A stretch of 9,659 nucleotides of DNA from Thermoplasmata archaeon (GCA_021850835.1 JAJZKS010000048.1:1-9659), one strand, 5' to 3'. Numbered from the stretch's first letter, positions 1-6,911 are shown. Numbers and translations: made by a program. The notes: generated by a model not told the origin, from the letters alone.

Positions 1-105
1 GTCAGCTATTACGGCCACTGCTCCTTTTATGCCGGCTTCCTTCAAGGACTCCTCGAAGGTTCTGTTGGCTTCCGCCACTAGTTTGTTGTCTTCTGCCTTT
101 GGCAT
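1..105 (-). CDS. Start of an unidentified protein, cut by the left edge of the window
   Basis: An open frame of 35 codons runs from an ATG at 105 off the left edge without a stop. It begins MPKAEDNKLVAEANRTFEES, and the visible part ends in a hydrophobic stretch, GAVAVIAD, that looks like a helix followed by a beta strand. Two signals back this start: a TATA-like TTTTATA (complement of 127-133) centred 25 bases upstream, which suits a leaderless transcript, and an AAGGTG motif (complement of 109-114) three bases ahead of the ATG. The gene lies 45 bases beyond the hutH stop on the same strand, so it may have its own promoter or be read through from hutH. There is no signal peptide. The family cannot be named from so short a piece, and a link to histidine breakdown would be a guess. 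Confidence 0.55.
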   Translation of the reverse strand, partial: MPKAEDNKLVAEANRTFEESLKEAGIKGAVAVIAD

Positions 106-108
106 CGA

Positions 109-133
109 CACCTTAAAAGAACTACGTATAAAA
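109..133 (-). promoter_or_regulatory. TATA box and Shine-Dalgarno-like motif ahead of the partial gene
   Basis: On the minus strand TTTTATA (complement of 127-133) lies about 25 bases before the ATG at 105, the usual distance from an archaeal TATA box to the transcription start. AAGGTG (complement of 109-114) sits close to the ATG. The TATA box lies wholly in the 45-base gap after hutH, so the downstream gene can probably be transcribed on its own. Confidence 0.45.
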
Positions 134-150
134 GAGTTGACAGATTGGGA

Positions 151-1647
151 TTAATTGAGTTTGCCCTTCCACGCCAGCTCTCCCTTTACTATGAGCTTAA
201 CAAGCAGATCAATGTCTGGAGTTGCAGGTCGATCTTCAGTAAGTTTTGGCACTTTCTTCCTTATGTCCGATTTTAGTTTTTCCACAACCGGAGATGTCTT
301 CTCCTGAATGAATTCAAGACCCTGCGCAGAAAGCAGAAATTCTATTGAAACAATTGTCTGTAGATTTTCAACTATCTCGATTAGTTTGAGGGCAGCATTT
401 GTGCCCATGCTGACGTGGTCCTCCTGGTTTGCACAGGTGGGAATTGTGTCAGAGGAAGATGGAGTGCACAAAGTCTTGTTACGGTTGCAGAGTGCAGCTG
501 CAGTGTATTGTGGGATCATATACCCGGAGTTGAATCCGCTTCTCTCTATGAGGAATGGCGGCAGCCCGCTGAGGTTGGCATCTGTAATCCTGGCAAGTCT
601 TCTCTCTATCATGTTGCCCAGGTCGGTGAGGGCAATGGCAAGGAAATCGCAGGCGAAAGCCACAGGCTCCCCGTGAAAGTTTCCCACAGATACATATTCC
701 TCATCATTTACTAGGGGGTTGTCTGTGACCGAATTAATTTCTACCGTTATGATGCTTTTCACATAATCGAGTGTGTCAAGTACCGCACCATAGACCTGTG
801 GGATGCATCTAAGAGTATAAGGGTCCTGCACCTTGTTTTCTCCAGCAATTCTTACATTACTGCTCTCTTTCATGATGGTCCTCATTGCCAAAGCAACCTT
901 TTGCTGGCCAGGGTGCCCTCTGGTTCCAATTGCCCACTCTGTAAACGCTTTGTCCGTGCCTTTCAATGCCTCGAAAGACATTGAAGCAGAGTTCAATGCG
1001 CTTCTAAACACGTTATAGGAAAGAGCAGTCTCAACCGCTAAAATCCCAGAAATGGTTGAAGTTCCGTTGATGAAAGCAACCCCTTCCTTTTCCCCAAAGG
1101 AATATGCCTGCATACCGGCGTTTGAAAGTGCTTCCCTTGAGGGTATTTCTCCTGCTCCATCGATTACTGTGCCTTCACCCATCATAGCGAGGGCGATATG
1201 TGCCAGAGGTGCAAGGTCTCCACTGGCACCTACTGAACCGAATCTAGGGACAACCGGATGTATTCGCTTGTTGATCAAGTCAGTTAGAAATTCTATAAGC
1301 CCGGGACTAACACCGGAAAAACCTTTGCAAAGGCTGTTCAACCTGACAACCATCATTGCCCTGACATGTATCTCATCCAAACGGGGGCCATAACCTGATG
1401 AATGGCTCCTGATAAGGTTTGATTGTAGCCTAATAATATCGCTTGGATCGACATCCACGTTCAGGAGGCTGCCAAAACCTGTGGTAACCCCATAGACACG
1501 TTTCCCCGAAGAAACAATCCTGAGCAAAGAAGTATGGGACTTTTTGATCCTCTCCATGGCAGAATCTGATACAGTGATCTTCTCGTGTTCCTTTGTTACT
1601 GCAAGTACCTGTTCAACAGTAAGGCTGTTTCCGTCTAGGGTTATCAT
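151..1647 (-). CDS. hutH: Histidine ammonia-lyase
   Basis: HutH removes ammonia from L-histidine without an oxidant to give urocanate, the first step of histidine degradation, in the cytoplasm. The 498-residue length is close to the roughly 510 of bacterial enzymes. The protein carries the A-S-G triad at 141-143, within GSVGASGDLAPLAH, which cyclises to the MIO electrophile. Other active-site signatures are Y52 in YGVTTGFG, H82, N194 in INGTST, the QDPYTLRC segment with Y277 and R280, and QEDHVSMG at 408-415. The glutamate at 409 aligns with the residue that marks histidine lyases, where phenylalanine lyases have glutamine, so HAL is preferred over PAL or TAL. The start is ATG at 1647; an overlapping ATG a few bases upstream runs straight into a stop in another frame. 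No hutU, hutI or formiminoglutamate enzyme is in the window. The gene diverges from an M13 peptidase, and both might supply amino acids as nutrients (inference). Confidence 0.95.
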   Translation of the reverse strand: MITLDGNSLTVEQVLAVTKEHEKITVSDSAMERIKKSHTSLLRIVSSGKRVYGVTTGFGSLLNVDVDPSDIIRLQSNLIRSHSSGYGPRLDEIHVRAMMVVRLNSLCKGFSGVSPGLIEFLTDLINKRIHPVVPRFGSVGASGDLAPLAHIALAMMGEGTVIDGAGEIPSREALSNAGMQAYSFGEKEGVAFINGTSTISGILAVETALSYNVFRSALNSASMSFEALKGTDKAFTEWAIGTRGHPGQQKVALAMRTIMKESSNVRIAGENKVQDPYTLRCIPQVYGAVLDTLDYVKSIITVEINSVTDNPLVNDEEYVSVGNFHGEPVAFACDFLAIALTDLGNMIERRLARITDANLSGLPPFLIERSGFNSGYMIPQYTAAALCNRNKTLCTPSSSDTIPTCANQEDHVSMGTNAALKLIEIVENLQTIVSIEFLLSAQGLEFIQEKTSPVVEKLKSDIRKKVPKLTEDRPATPDIDLLVKLIVKGELAWKGKLN

Positions 1648-1670
1648 GACATGAGAGAGGTTTTGTCAGG

Positions 1671-1676
1671 TTAAAA
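1671..1676 (-). promoter_or_regulatory. Candidate hutH TATA box
   Basis: The minus strand reads GATTTTAACC here, with TTTTAA (complement of 1671-1676) centred about 26 bases before the hutH ATG. This spacing suits a leaderless archaeal transcript, and no Shine-Dalgarno motif precedes the ATG. The assignment rests on position and base composition only. Confidence 0.4.
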
Positions 1677-1704
1677 TCATTGCCTTAAGGATAAAACGCA
1701 TTTC

Positions 1705-1721
1705 CCGCTGGTTACCAGCGG
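1705..1721. promoter_or_regulatory. Perfect 17-base inverted repeat between divergent genes, candidate operator
   Basis: The sequence CCGCTGGTTACCAGCGG has 8-base arms that are exact reverse complements around one central T. It lies between the divergent starts of hutH and the M13 peptidase, about 66 bases from the hutH ATG and 39 to 81 bases from the two possible peptidase starts. Its GC-rich arms stand out from the AT-rich gap. A TATA-like GATAAAAC at about 1690-1697 on the plus strand would place the repeat close to a peptidase transcription start, where a bound dimeric repressor would block polymerase. The operator role is inferred from position and symmetry. Confidence 0.5.
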
Positions 1722-1793
1722 CCTGAAAGTCAAATGTAGAAGATCAGAACAGTGATTAAGCAAGTTTTTCTACAGCAATGCCCTATTGCATCG

Positions 1794-3800
1794 ATGAGTG
1801 CAGGATCAGCCAAAGGGCGAATATACAGGATTGGCGACAACGAGAAGCCAGAGTGCCCAAAATTTTCAACCAAATATATTGACAGTGGTGTGGACCCGTT
1901 CGATGACTTTTTTCTATATTCAAATGGAATCTGGATCAAGAATCACCCCATACCTCCAGAAAAATCCTTTTGGGGATCATCCGTTGAATTGGTGGAGTGG
2001 AACAGGTATATTCTTGGGAAGATTCTCGAAGAATGTGCATTATTGGATGCGTCTGGGGACCCAATTAGATCACAGGTTGGCAAATTCTATCTTTCAGCCA
2101 TGGACACGGAAACCATAGAGACGCTGAAATTCAAGCCTATTGAACCATTGCTGGAGAAAATTGAACAAATTGGGTCGAAGGATGAGCTCTTAAAAATAGC
2201 TGCAGAATTTCACAGGAAAGGCATCCCACTGCTATTCTCATTTGAATCCAGCCCTGATGACAAGAACAGCAACATTTACGCCTTCAGGCTCTCACAGGGT
2301 GGGATTTCCCTTCCCAACAGGGATTACTATCTTGAAGAATCATTTGAAAGCGCGAGGAAACAATACAGGGAACATCTGTTAAAGATGTTCATGCTTTACG
2401 GCTTCCCTGAATCCGAAGCTGATTCCAGTTCAAGATCAGTCTATGCTGTCGAAGAAAAGATGGCCAGAGTCAGCAGGTCTCCTGTGGATTTACGTGATCC
2501 AGAGAAGAATTACAACCAGGTACATTACAACCGGATTTCAGAGATTTCTCCGCACTTAGATTTCAGGGCATATTTCAGCGAGATTTCCTTGCCAGAGGCA
2601 CAATACGTAATCGTAGGTCAACCAGAATACTTTACGGGCCTCGGCGATCTCCTCCAGGGTGTTTCACTGGAAGACTGGAAGGCCTATCTGAAATGGAAAA
2701 TCCTGCATTTCTCCGCATCTTATTTGCACAGTGACGTGGAAATGGAGAACTTTGACTTTTATTACAGAAAACTTTTCGGGCAGCCAAAACCGGAGAAGAG
2801 GTGGAAGCAGGCAGTCTCTGCAGTCGACATGTATATTGGCGAAGCTCTTGGCAAACTATATGTTGACCAGGAATTTGGGGAGGAGTCACGCAAGCGGATT
2901 GCTGTGATGGTAGAAGACCTGAAGGAAGTATTTGCCGAAAAACTGGAAAAACTGGACTGGATGTCTGATTCCACAAGAAAGAAGGCACTGGAGAAATTCT
3001 CTAAATTCAGGGCGAAAATAGGATTTCCTTCCAGGTTCATCGATTATTCCAGTGTGGAAATACGGGAAGATGACTACATTGGGAATGTGATGAGGGCCAA
3101 TGCCTTCGAATTCCAGAGAGAAATATCCAGGGTGGGAGCCCCGGTGGACAGGGAATTATGGTACATGACTCCGCCAACAGTCAATGCATATTTTTCTCCC
3201 ACAGAGAATGAGATAGTATTTCCCGCGGGGATACTGCAACCTCCCTTCTTTGATCCTGAACTGGATGACGCGGTTAACTATGGATCACTTGGCGGGACCA
3301 TAGCCCATGAAATAACCCATGGGTTTGATGATGAGGGAAGAAAATACGACTTCCAAGGAAACCTCAGGGAATGGTGGTCTGAGGAAGACGAAAAGGCATT
3401 CCTGGCAAGGGCAAAAGAGGTGGTTGACCTCTACGGTTCAAAGGAAGTACTTCCCGATGTAAAGGTCAACGGGGAACTGACACTTGGAGAAAACATTGCT
3501 GACCTAGGTGGAGTGAGCATAGCCTATGAAGCTCTAGAAAGGCACTTGAAGAGCCATCCTGAAATGAGGGAAACCATTGATGGTTTCACAGCCGAACAGA
3601 GATTTTTCCTGGGATGGGCACAATCCTGGAGATCGAGCATAAGAGATGAAGCCCTGAAATGGCAGATATCAAACGACCCGCATTCACCAGACAATCTGAG
3701 AGGAGACCTTCCCGCCAGAGTCCACCACAAGTTTGAAGATCATTTCAGGGAACTCTCTTCAAGGAAGTCATGTGGAATTAAGACCATAAAAATCTGGTAA
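1794..3800 (+). CDS. M13 family (neprilysin/PepO-type) zinc metallopeptidase
   Basis: This is an oligopeptidase of the M13 family, which cuts peptides on the amino side of hydrophobic residues. Counting from an upstream GTG at 1752 (682 residues), the N-terminal M13 domain begins near 40 with DSGVDPFDDFFLYSNGIW. The catalytic domain follows, with VNAYFSP at 477-483, IVFPAGILQPPFF, the zinc motif HEITH at 519-523, and the third ligand E580 in GENIADLGG. H644 in DPHSPDNLR matches the transition-state histidine of neprilysin, and R650 its conserved arginine. All catalytic residues are present, so the enzyme should be active. ATG at 1794 (668 residues) is preferred because the 14 extra codons from the GTG are AT-rich and lie outside the family domain. 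No signal peptide or membrane anchor is visible, so it should act inside the cell, perhaps finishing peptides taken up or released by proteolysis (inference). The reading frame ends in tandem stops, TAA TGA. Confidence 0.93.
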   Translation: MSAGSAKGRIYRIGDNEKPECPKFSTKYIDSGVDPFDDFFLYSNGIWIKNHPIPPEKSFWGSSVELVEWNRYILGKILEECALLDASGDPIRSQVGKFYLSAMDTETIETLKFKPIEPLLEKIEQIGSKDELLKIAAEFHRKGIPLLFSFESSPDDKNSNIYAFRLSQGGISLPNRDYYLEESFESARKQYREHLLKMFMLYGFPESEADSSSRSVYAVEEKMARVSRSPVDLRDPEKNYNQVHYNRISEISPHLDFRAYFSEISLPEAQYVIVGQPEYFTGLGDLLQGVSLEDWKAYLKWKILHFSASYLHSDVEMENFDFYYRKLFGQPKPEKRWKQAVSAVDMYIGEALGKLYVDQEFGEESRKRIAVMVEDLKEVFAEKLEKLDWMSDSTRKKALEKFSKFRAKIGFPSRFIDYSSVEIREDDYIGNVMRANAFEFQREISRVGAPVDRELWYMTPPTVNAYFSPTENEIVFPAGILQPPFFDPELDDAVNYGSLGGTIAHEITHGFDDEGRKYDFQGNLREWWSEEDEKAFLARAKEVVDLYGSKEVLPDVKVNGELTLGENIADLGGVSIAYEALERHLKSHPEMRETIDGFTAEQRFFLGWAQSWRSSIRDEALKWQISNDPHSPDNLRGDLPARVHHKFEDHFRELSSRKSCGIKTIKIW

Positions 3801-3820
3801 TGAAGCCATTAAGGTTACCA
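3795..3820 (+). terminator. Weak stem-loop over the M13 peptidase stop codon
   Basis: TGGTAA (3795-3800) and TTACCA (3815-3820) are exact reverse complements separated by 14 bases, so the transcript could fold across the stop codon. No clear T-run follows. Archaeal termination relies on T-tracts more than on hairpins, so this may be chance. Confidence 0.2.
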
Positions 3821-3854
3821 ATGTTCCGCAAACCTTCCGCTTATAATTGAAATA

Positions 3855-3929
3855 TGCAGGTGCCGGGATTTGGACCCGGGTTGAAAGCTTGGAAGGCTCT
3901 CGTGCTAGACCAGACTACACTACACCTGC
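3855..3929 (-). tRNA. tRNA-Gly (anticodon UCC)
   Basis: The minus strand folds into a complete cloverleaf of 75 bases. The acceptor stem pairs GCAGGTG with CACCTGC over all seven pairs. The D stem is GTGT/GCAC. The anticodon stem AGAGC/GCTTT closes a seven-base loop CTTCCAA, giving anticodon TCC, which reads GGA and other glycine codons. The variable loop has four bases, and the T stem CCGGG/CCCGG closes the loop TCCAAAT. The discriminator base is A, as expected for archaeal tRNA-Gly. The CCA end is not encoded and must be added enzymatically, and no intron is present. The gene converges on the M13 peptidase. Confidence 0.95.
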
Positions 3930-3950
3930 TTTCCTAACCCTATGGCAAGG

Positions 3951-3963
3951 GTATTAATTTATT
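3951..3963 (-). promoter_or_regulatory. Candidate TATA box of the tRNA-Gly gene
   Basis: The minus strand is AT-rich here (AATAAATTAATAC), centred about 26 bases before the first base of the tRNA. This fits an archaeal promoter with transcription starting at or just ahead of the mature 5' end. It lies in the 48-base gap between the tRNA and the upstream membrane-protein gene, so the tRNA can be transcribed independently. Confidence 0.45.
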
Positions 3964-3977
3964 TTCCACTAAAATGG

Positions 3978-4643
3978 CTAACCCACCACAAGGGTAAATT
4001 CCAAGGGATGCGGATTGCTGGCTGCTGGTGAATTCCAATCAAGGTGGAAATTATATGTATCTCCATAGCTAGACTGCAGCGAGAAATTCAAATATCCATT
4101 TTGGAAGCTATATGTGTGGGGTACCTGCTGGCCACCCTGAGTATAATAGAACCCATTGGAAGGTACGGAGAAATTGTACTTGTATGTAAGGTGGATGCTG
4201 TATTGATTGGAACCCGTCAAGCCAGAATAGGCACCTGTCGACGTTAAACTGAGGTTAGTCCATGACCCAGACTGGTCTACCTGGAAGGTGTGGATCTGCG
4301 GTGATGAAACCACATTCACTGGCGGGTTAAGCAAGATGATCCAGAAAAGGAGCCACGTGAAGATGTACATTCCGTAGTTGATTATCCTGTGAGATGCCCT
4401 CTCCGATACCTTTATTTTCAATGTCTTGAGAATTCTAGTTAGAAGTACAAGAACTGCAAGCATCAGCAACACGGACAGGTAGACATAACCCTGCAACTGC
4501 AAGTAGCCCGCAAGCACTCCACTCAGGGCTCCGATAACAAAGATTACAATTATGCCAATGCCTCTGTCTCTCTCAATATTGAGGAATTCTTTTTCGTCAA
4601 ATTCAGGCTCCTCGAACAGTGTACTCTCTTTTGGTTTGGCCAT
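3978..4643 (-). CDS. Membrane protein with three helices and a glycosylatable outer domain, function unknown
   Basis: I do not recognise a named family. The 221 residues start with an acidic cytoplasmic tail (EEPEFDEKEFLNIERDR). Three hydrophobic helices follow at about 29-49, 52-72 and 88-108, with a basic loop (KTLKIKVSERASHR) between the second and third. The remaining 110 residues are rich in Tyr, Ser, Asn and Gln, have alternating beta-strand character and contain no cysteine. Sequons NLS (130), NFS (157) and NFS (186) all lie in this tail. That agrees with the topology from charge distribution: N-terminus inside, C-terminal domain outside. The gene follows triosephosphate isomerase after only 12 bases, without a strong Shine-Dalgarno motif, and is probably co-transcribed with it. 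A functional link to glycolysis is not evident, and chance clustering is just as likely. The outer domain could bind cell-surface partners (inference). Confidence 0.8.
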   Translation of the reverse strand: MAKPKESTLFEEPEFDEKEFLNIERDRGIGIIVIFVIGALSGVLAGYLQLQGYVYLSVLLMLAVLVLLTRILKTLKIKVSERASHRIINYGMYIFTWLLFWIILLNPPVNVVSSPQIHTFQVDQSGSWTNLSLTSTGAYSGLTGSNQYSIHLTYKYNFSVPSNGFYYTQGGQQVPHTYSFQNGYLNFSLQSSYGDTYNFHLDWNSPAASNPHPLEFTLVVG

Positions 4644-4655
4644 GGCTTCAACGCT

Positions 4656-5315
4656 TCATAGTATCTCAATTAATGAAGTTAACGACGCCAACGGGTCAAC
4701 TGAAAGCACTATGCCTGAAGCAACCAACACCCCTCTGGCCCCAAGCTCCAGGGATTTCTTCATGTCATTGTTATTCTTTACTCCGGCGCCCACAAGCACT
4801 GGAACAGAATTTATTGCGCATTTTTCAACAACGTCACGGATAACTTCAGGCTTAGATGAGGTAACTGAAACATTCCCCCCGATCAATTCAGGTGGTTCGT
4901 ATGCTATAAATTCAGGTCCAAGTGCTGAATATTTTTCTGCTTCACTGGAAGATTTCGCGCAGACTACAATGGGAAAATCCATAGATTTGGCCTTGTCAAG
5001 TGTCACTGCAATGTGCCTCTCCGGGACCCTTATTTCAGAGTGGTTCAGCAATGAGCCTCCGATGCCAAAGTCCAAGAGCGACTCGATTGAATACTGCCCT
5101 GTACTGGCACCAAATTCTACGGGATATACGTGTTGCGCATAGAAATTAAGTTCCGGGAAACTCTTTGCAACCCTGAAATCTATTGGATTTAGCGCAAAAA
5201 TAATTCTGGTATCAGAAGGGATATCCATTCCAATGAACTTGCTCAGAAAACTCTCGCAGTGGTTTCCAGAGGAGACCTGATAGTGCTTAAGATTAATTAT
5301 TGCTGTCTTTTCCAA
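4656..5315 (-). CDS. tpiA: Triosephosphate isomerase (archaeal short type)
   Basis: The enzyme interconverts dihydroxyacetone phosphate and glyceraldehyde 3-phosphate in glycolysis and gluconeogenesis, as a cytoplasmic TIM barrel. At 219 residues it matches the short archaeal form (about 225) rather than the 250-residue bacterial type. The substrate-binding N8 and K10 lie in INLK near the N-terminus. The catalytic histidine is H92 in LLNHSE, and the catalytic glutamate is E140 in AYEPPELIG. The phosphate-binding segments are VLVGAGV (173-179) and GVLVASGIV (195-203). The start is a TTG at 5315: the only in-frame ATG upstream is followed at once by a stop, and the next internal ATG would remove the essential N8/K10 strand. 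The gene heads a probable two-gene transcript with the membrane protein behind it and diverges from the flavoprotein gene. Confidence 0.93.
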   Translation of the reverse strand: MEKTAIINLKHYQVSSGNHCESFLSKFIGMDIPSDTRIIFALNPIDFRVAKSFPELNFYAQHVYPVEFGASTGQYSIESLLDFGIGGSLLNHSEIRVPERHIAVTLDKAKSMDFPIVVCAKSSSEAEKYSALGPEFIAYEPPELIGGNVSVTSSKPEVIRDVVEKCAINSVPVLVGAGVKNNNDMKKSLELGARGVLVASGIVLSVDPLASLTSLIEIL

Positions 5316-5407
5316 GGTAAACAGTCACATTATGAAATATGTGCTTAAATGTGTTTTCAAGGTGAGGAAATCCGCATAGTTTTTCATACTTGTTCAAATC
5401 ACCGTCA

Positions 5408-5965
5408 ATGGAAAATATCAAGATACTCGGTTTTGGTGGAAGCCTGAGAAGCGGATCTTACAATTGGGCATTGCTTGAGAATGCAAAGGATCTCATGCCC
5501 GAAGGTTCGGAGCTCATTCTTCATGATTTAAAGGATATTCCCATTTACAATCAGGACATGGACAGCCATCTTCCGGAATCTGTCAAAAAGTTCAAGGATG
5601 CAGTTAGAAAGGCAGACGGAATCCTCATTTCCACTCCTGAATACAACTTCTCAATTCCCGGCTTTCTGAAGAATGCCCTCGATTTTGCCAGCCGGCCACC
5701 AAACGATAACCCTTTTCCCGGGAAGCCCGTGGCAATAATGAGTGCTTCTGGGAGCATGCTAGGTGGTGCCAGAGTACAGTACCACTTAAGGCAGGTACTG
5801 GGTTATCTCGACATGAGGCAAATTTACAAGCCGGAGGTTTTCCTTGCCTCAGCACATACGAAGTTCGACCAGAACTTGAAGCTGACAGATGAAAATGCCA
5901 AAGATTTCATAAGGCAGCTTCTGGATAAGCTGGTAAAAGAGGCCAGTCACCGCTTGCCAGAGTAA
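5408..5965 (+). CDS. NAD(P)H-dependent FMN reductase-like flavoprotein
   Basis: The protein belongs to the NADPH-dependent FMN reductase family (flavodoxin fold, ChrR/azoreductase/quinone reductase relatives). It would bind FMN and pass electrons from NAD(P)H to flavins, quinones, azo compounds or metal ions in the cytoplasm; the real acceptor cannot be read from sequence. Visible signatures, counting from ATG at 5408 (185 residues), are the first strand and FMN phosphate loop GFGGSLRSGSYN (8-19), STPEYNFSIPGFLKNALDF (75-93), which contacts the flavin ring and dimer partner, and GKPVAIMSASGSMLGGARVQ (105-124). The frame also opens at a TTG at 5390. ATG at 5408 is chosen because the family usually starts only a few residues before the first strand. 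A weak AT-rich element (TTTTCATACTT at 5381) could be its TATA region. The gene is read alone, diverging from tpiA. Confidence 0.9.
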   Translation: MENIKILGFGGSLRSGSYNWALLENAKDLMPEGSELILHDLKDIPIYNQDMDSHLPESVKKFKDAVRKADGILISTPEYNFSIPGFLKNALDFASRPPNDNPFPGKPVAIMSASGSMLGGARVQYHLRQVLGYLDMRQIYKPEVFLASAHTKFDQNLKLTDENAKDFIRQLLDKLVKEASHRLPE

Positions 5966-6038
5966 GAAGGAGTCAGGGCTTGTTTCTCTTCTCCATTATC
6001 CAATCAAGGAAAATTTAACTAGATAATTTTTCTATTTT

Positions 6039-6053
6039 GGCTATCTGGTAGCC
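6039..6053 (+). promoter_or_regulatory. Inverted repeat touching a TATA box, candidate operator
   Basis: GGCTA (6039-6043) and TAGCC (6049-6053) are exact reverse complements around TCTGG. The repeat ends one base before the TATA box at 6054 and so covers the usual TFB recognition element. A protein bound there could hinder or help TFB/TBP loading. The arms are only five bases, so chance is possible. Confidence 0.3.
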
Positions 6054-6060
6054 TTTATAT
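6054..6060 (+). promoter_or_regulatory. TATA box of the six-helix membrane protein gene
   Basis: TTTATAT at 6054-6060 is close to the archaeal consensus. Transcription would begin near 6082, about eight bases before the ATG at 6090. It lies only three bases before an alternative GTG start at 6063, which could not then be on the mRNA. The box therefore decides the start codon of the gene. Confidence 0.6.
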
Positions 6061-6089
6061 CCGTGCTGAAAAATCTATTTCCGGTACCC

Positions 6090-6779
6090 ATGGGATTCGA
6101 TTTGAGCGCTTTTCTTGCAATATTCCCAGATTTCTTAATTGCTGGGGTTCTGTCGCTTCTTTTCTACCTCGAGCTCAGAAATGTAAAAATCCAGAGAAAA
6201 GAGATATCTGTGTTGGCAGTTCCTGGTGCAGACCCACAGTCTAAAGGGGCAGGTCAACCGAAAGAAACCTCCGATCTGACGTCCAATGGCATTTCATTTT
6301 TTTACGGCATAGCGAAAGATGTTCAGCTTTCTATGTTGGCTATAAACATTTGGATTCTCTTGACAATACTGCTTCTGCCTTCATCCAGCATAGCGAGACT
6401 CTTGCCGTCATTTTCCTTAGATGTTCAGTTGCTGATATATTCAATACTGGGTGCTCTCTTTGTCGTTTCTTTTCTTTCCACAATTATCATAAGAGTGTCA
6501 AACACGAAAACTAGAATGATTACGACACTTCTAATGATAGCCGTTGGCACTTTTCTGTTCTTCTATATACCTTCCATGCAGTGGATATCAGGTTTCGGCC
6601 TACTTGTACGGATGATAATTCTTTATGCCATTATCGCTTCGACACTGTTTTTGTCATACGGTTTCTTTGTCCTACCGTCAGGGAAAATAGAAAAACTTGC
6701 TGTCGCGGGGACTTTTTCCACCTATGTTTTCACGTCAGCAATTCTTTTTGCAAACCTGTTTCACACACTGCTGATATAG
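6090..6779 (+). CDS. Six-helix integral membrane protein, function unknown
   Basis: I do not recognise a family. From ATG at 6090 the protein has 229 residues. Predicted membrane segments lie at about 7-28, 78-98, 113-136, 143-161, 170-195 and 203-227. A hydrophilic loop of about 50 residues (29-77) after the first helix has a basic start (LRNVKIQRKE) followed by Gly, Pro, Ser and Gln-rich sequence, and is probably cytoplasmic. Few charged residues lie inside the helices, and no nucleotide-binding or catalytic motif is visible, so a transporter, scaffold or sensor role cannot be chosen. The reading frame also opens at a GTG at 6063, but the TATA box at 6054 argues for the ATG. The gene stands alone between the flavoprotein and the secreted-protein cluster, on the same strand as both, with gaps large enough for separate promoters. 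Confidence 0.8.
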   Translation: MGFDLSAFLAIFPDFLIAGVLSLLFYLELRNVKIQRKEISVLAVPGADPQSKGAGQPKETSDLTSNGISFFYGIAKDVQLSMLAINIWILLTILLLPSSSIARLLPSFSLDVQLLIYSILGALFVVSFLSTIIIRVSNTKTRMITTLLMIAVGTFLFFYIPSMQWISGFGLLVRMIILYAIIASTLFLSYGFFVLPSGKIEKLAVAGTFSTYVFTSAILFANLFHTLLI

Positions 6780-6793
6780 GCATTTAAACCTGC

Positions 6794-6810
6794 CTGAAGA
6801 AGTTCTTCAG
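6794..6810 (+). repeat. Perfect 17-base inverted repeat after the membrane protein gene
   Basis: CTGAAGAAGTTCTTCAG has 8-base arms around a single central G. It begins 15 bases after the stop codon of the six-helix membrane protein and lies about 150 bases before the secreted-protein genes. In RNA it could fold as a seven-pair stem with a three-base loop. No T-run follows directly; the nearest is the five T's at about 6860. It may mark the 3' end of the upstream transcript or be a protein-binding site. Confidence 0.35.
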
Positions 6811-6903
6811 CTTCCCAATAGTTAGGGAACATTTTTGGGAAAGAGCCCAGAAATAGGCCTTTTTCTGATGTATTATTTGTAGGAAGTCTTCTTTCTTGCC
6901 TTC

Positions 6904-6911
6904 TAATATAA
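6904..6911 (+). promoter_or_regulatory. Candidate TATA box of the secreted-protein operon
   Basis: TAATATAA at 6904-6911 would start transcription near 6933 and leave a leader of about 30 bases that keeps the Shine-Dalgarno sequence. A second AT-rich element, CTTTTATTT at 6923-6931, is possible, but its start point would fall inside the Shine-Dalgarno sequence, so the first is preferred. Confidence 0.4.

Noticed and set aside
151..1647. Phenylalanine or tyrosine ammonia-lyase instead of HutH
   Set aside because: The QEDHVSMG segment with its glutamate, the QDPYTLRC segment and the length match histidine lyases.
2632..3040. Overlapping minus-strand frames inside the M13 peptidase gene
   Set aside because: The M13 frame is continuous with conserved motifs on both sides of this stretch. 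The antisense frames have no recognisable start signals or domains.
4552..5142. Long open frame on the plus strand, 196 codons
   Set aside because: It lies opposite triosephosphate isomerase and the membrane protein, both well supported by motifs. Its translation is low-complexity Ser/Thr/Pro-rich with no domain, as expected of an antisense shadow.
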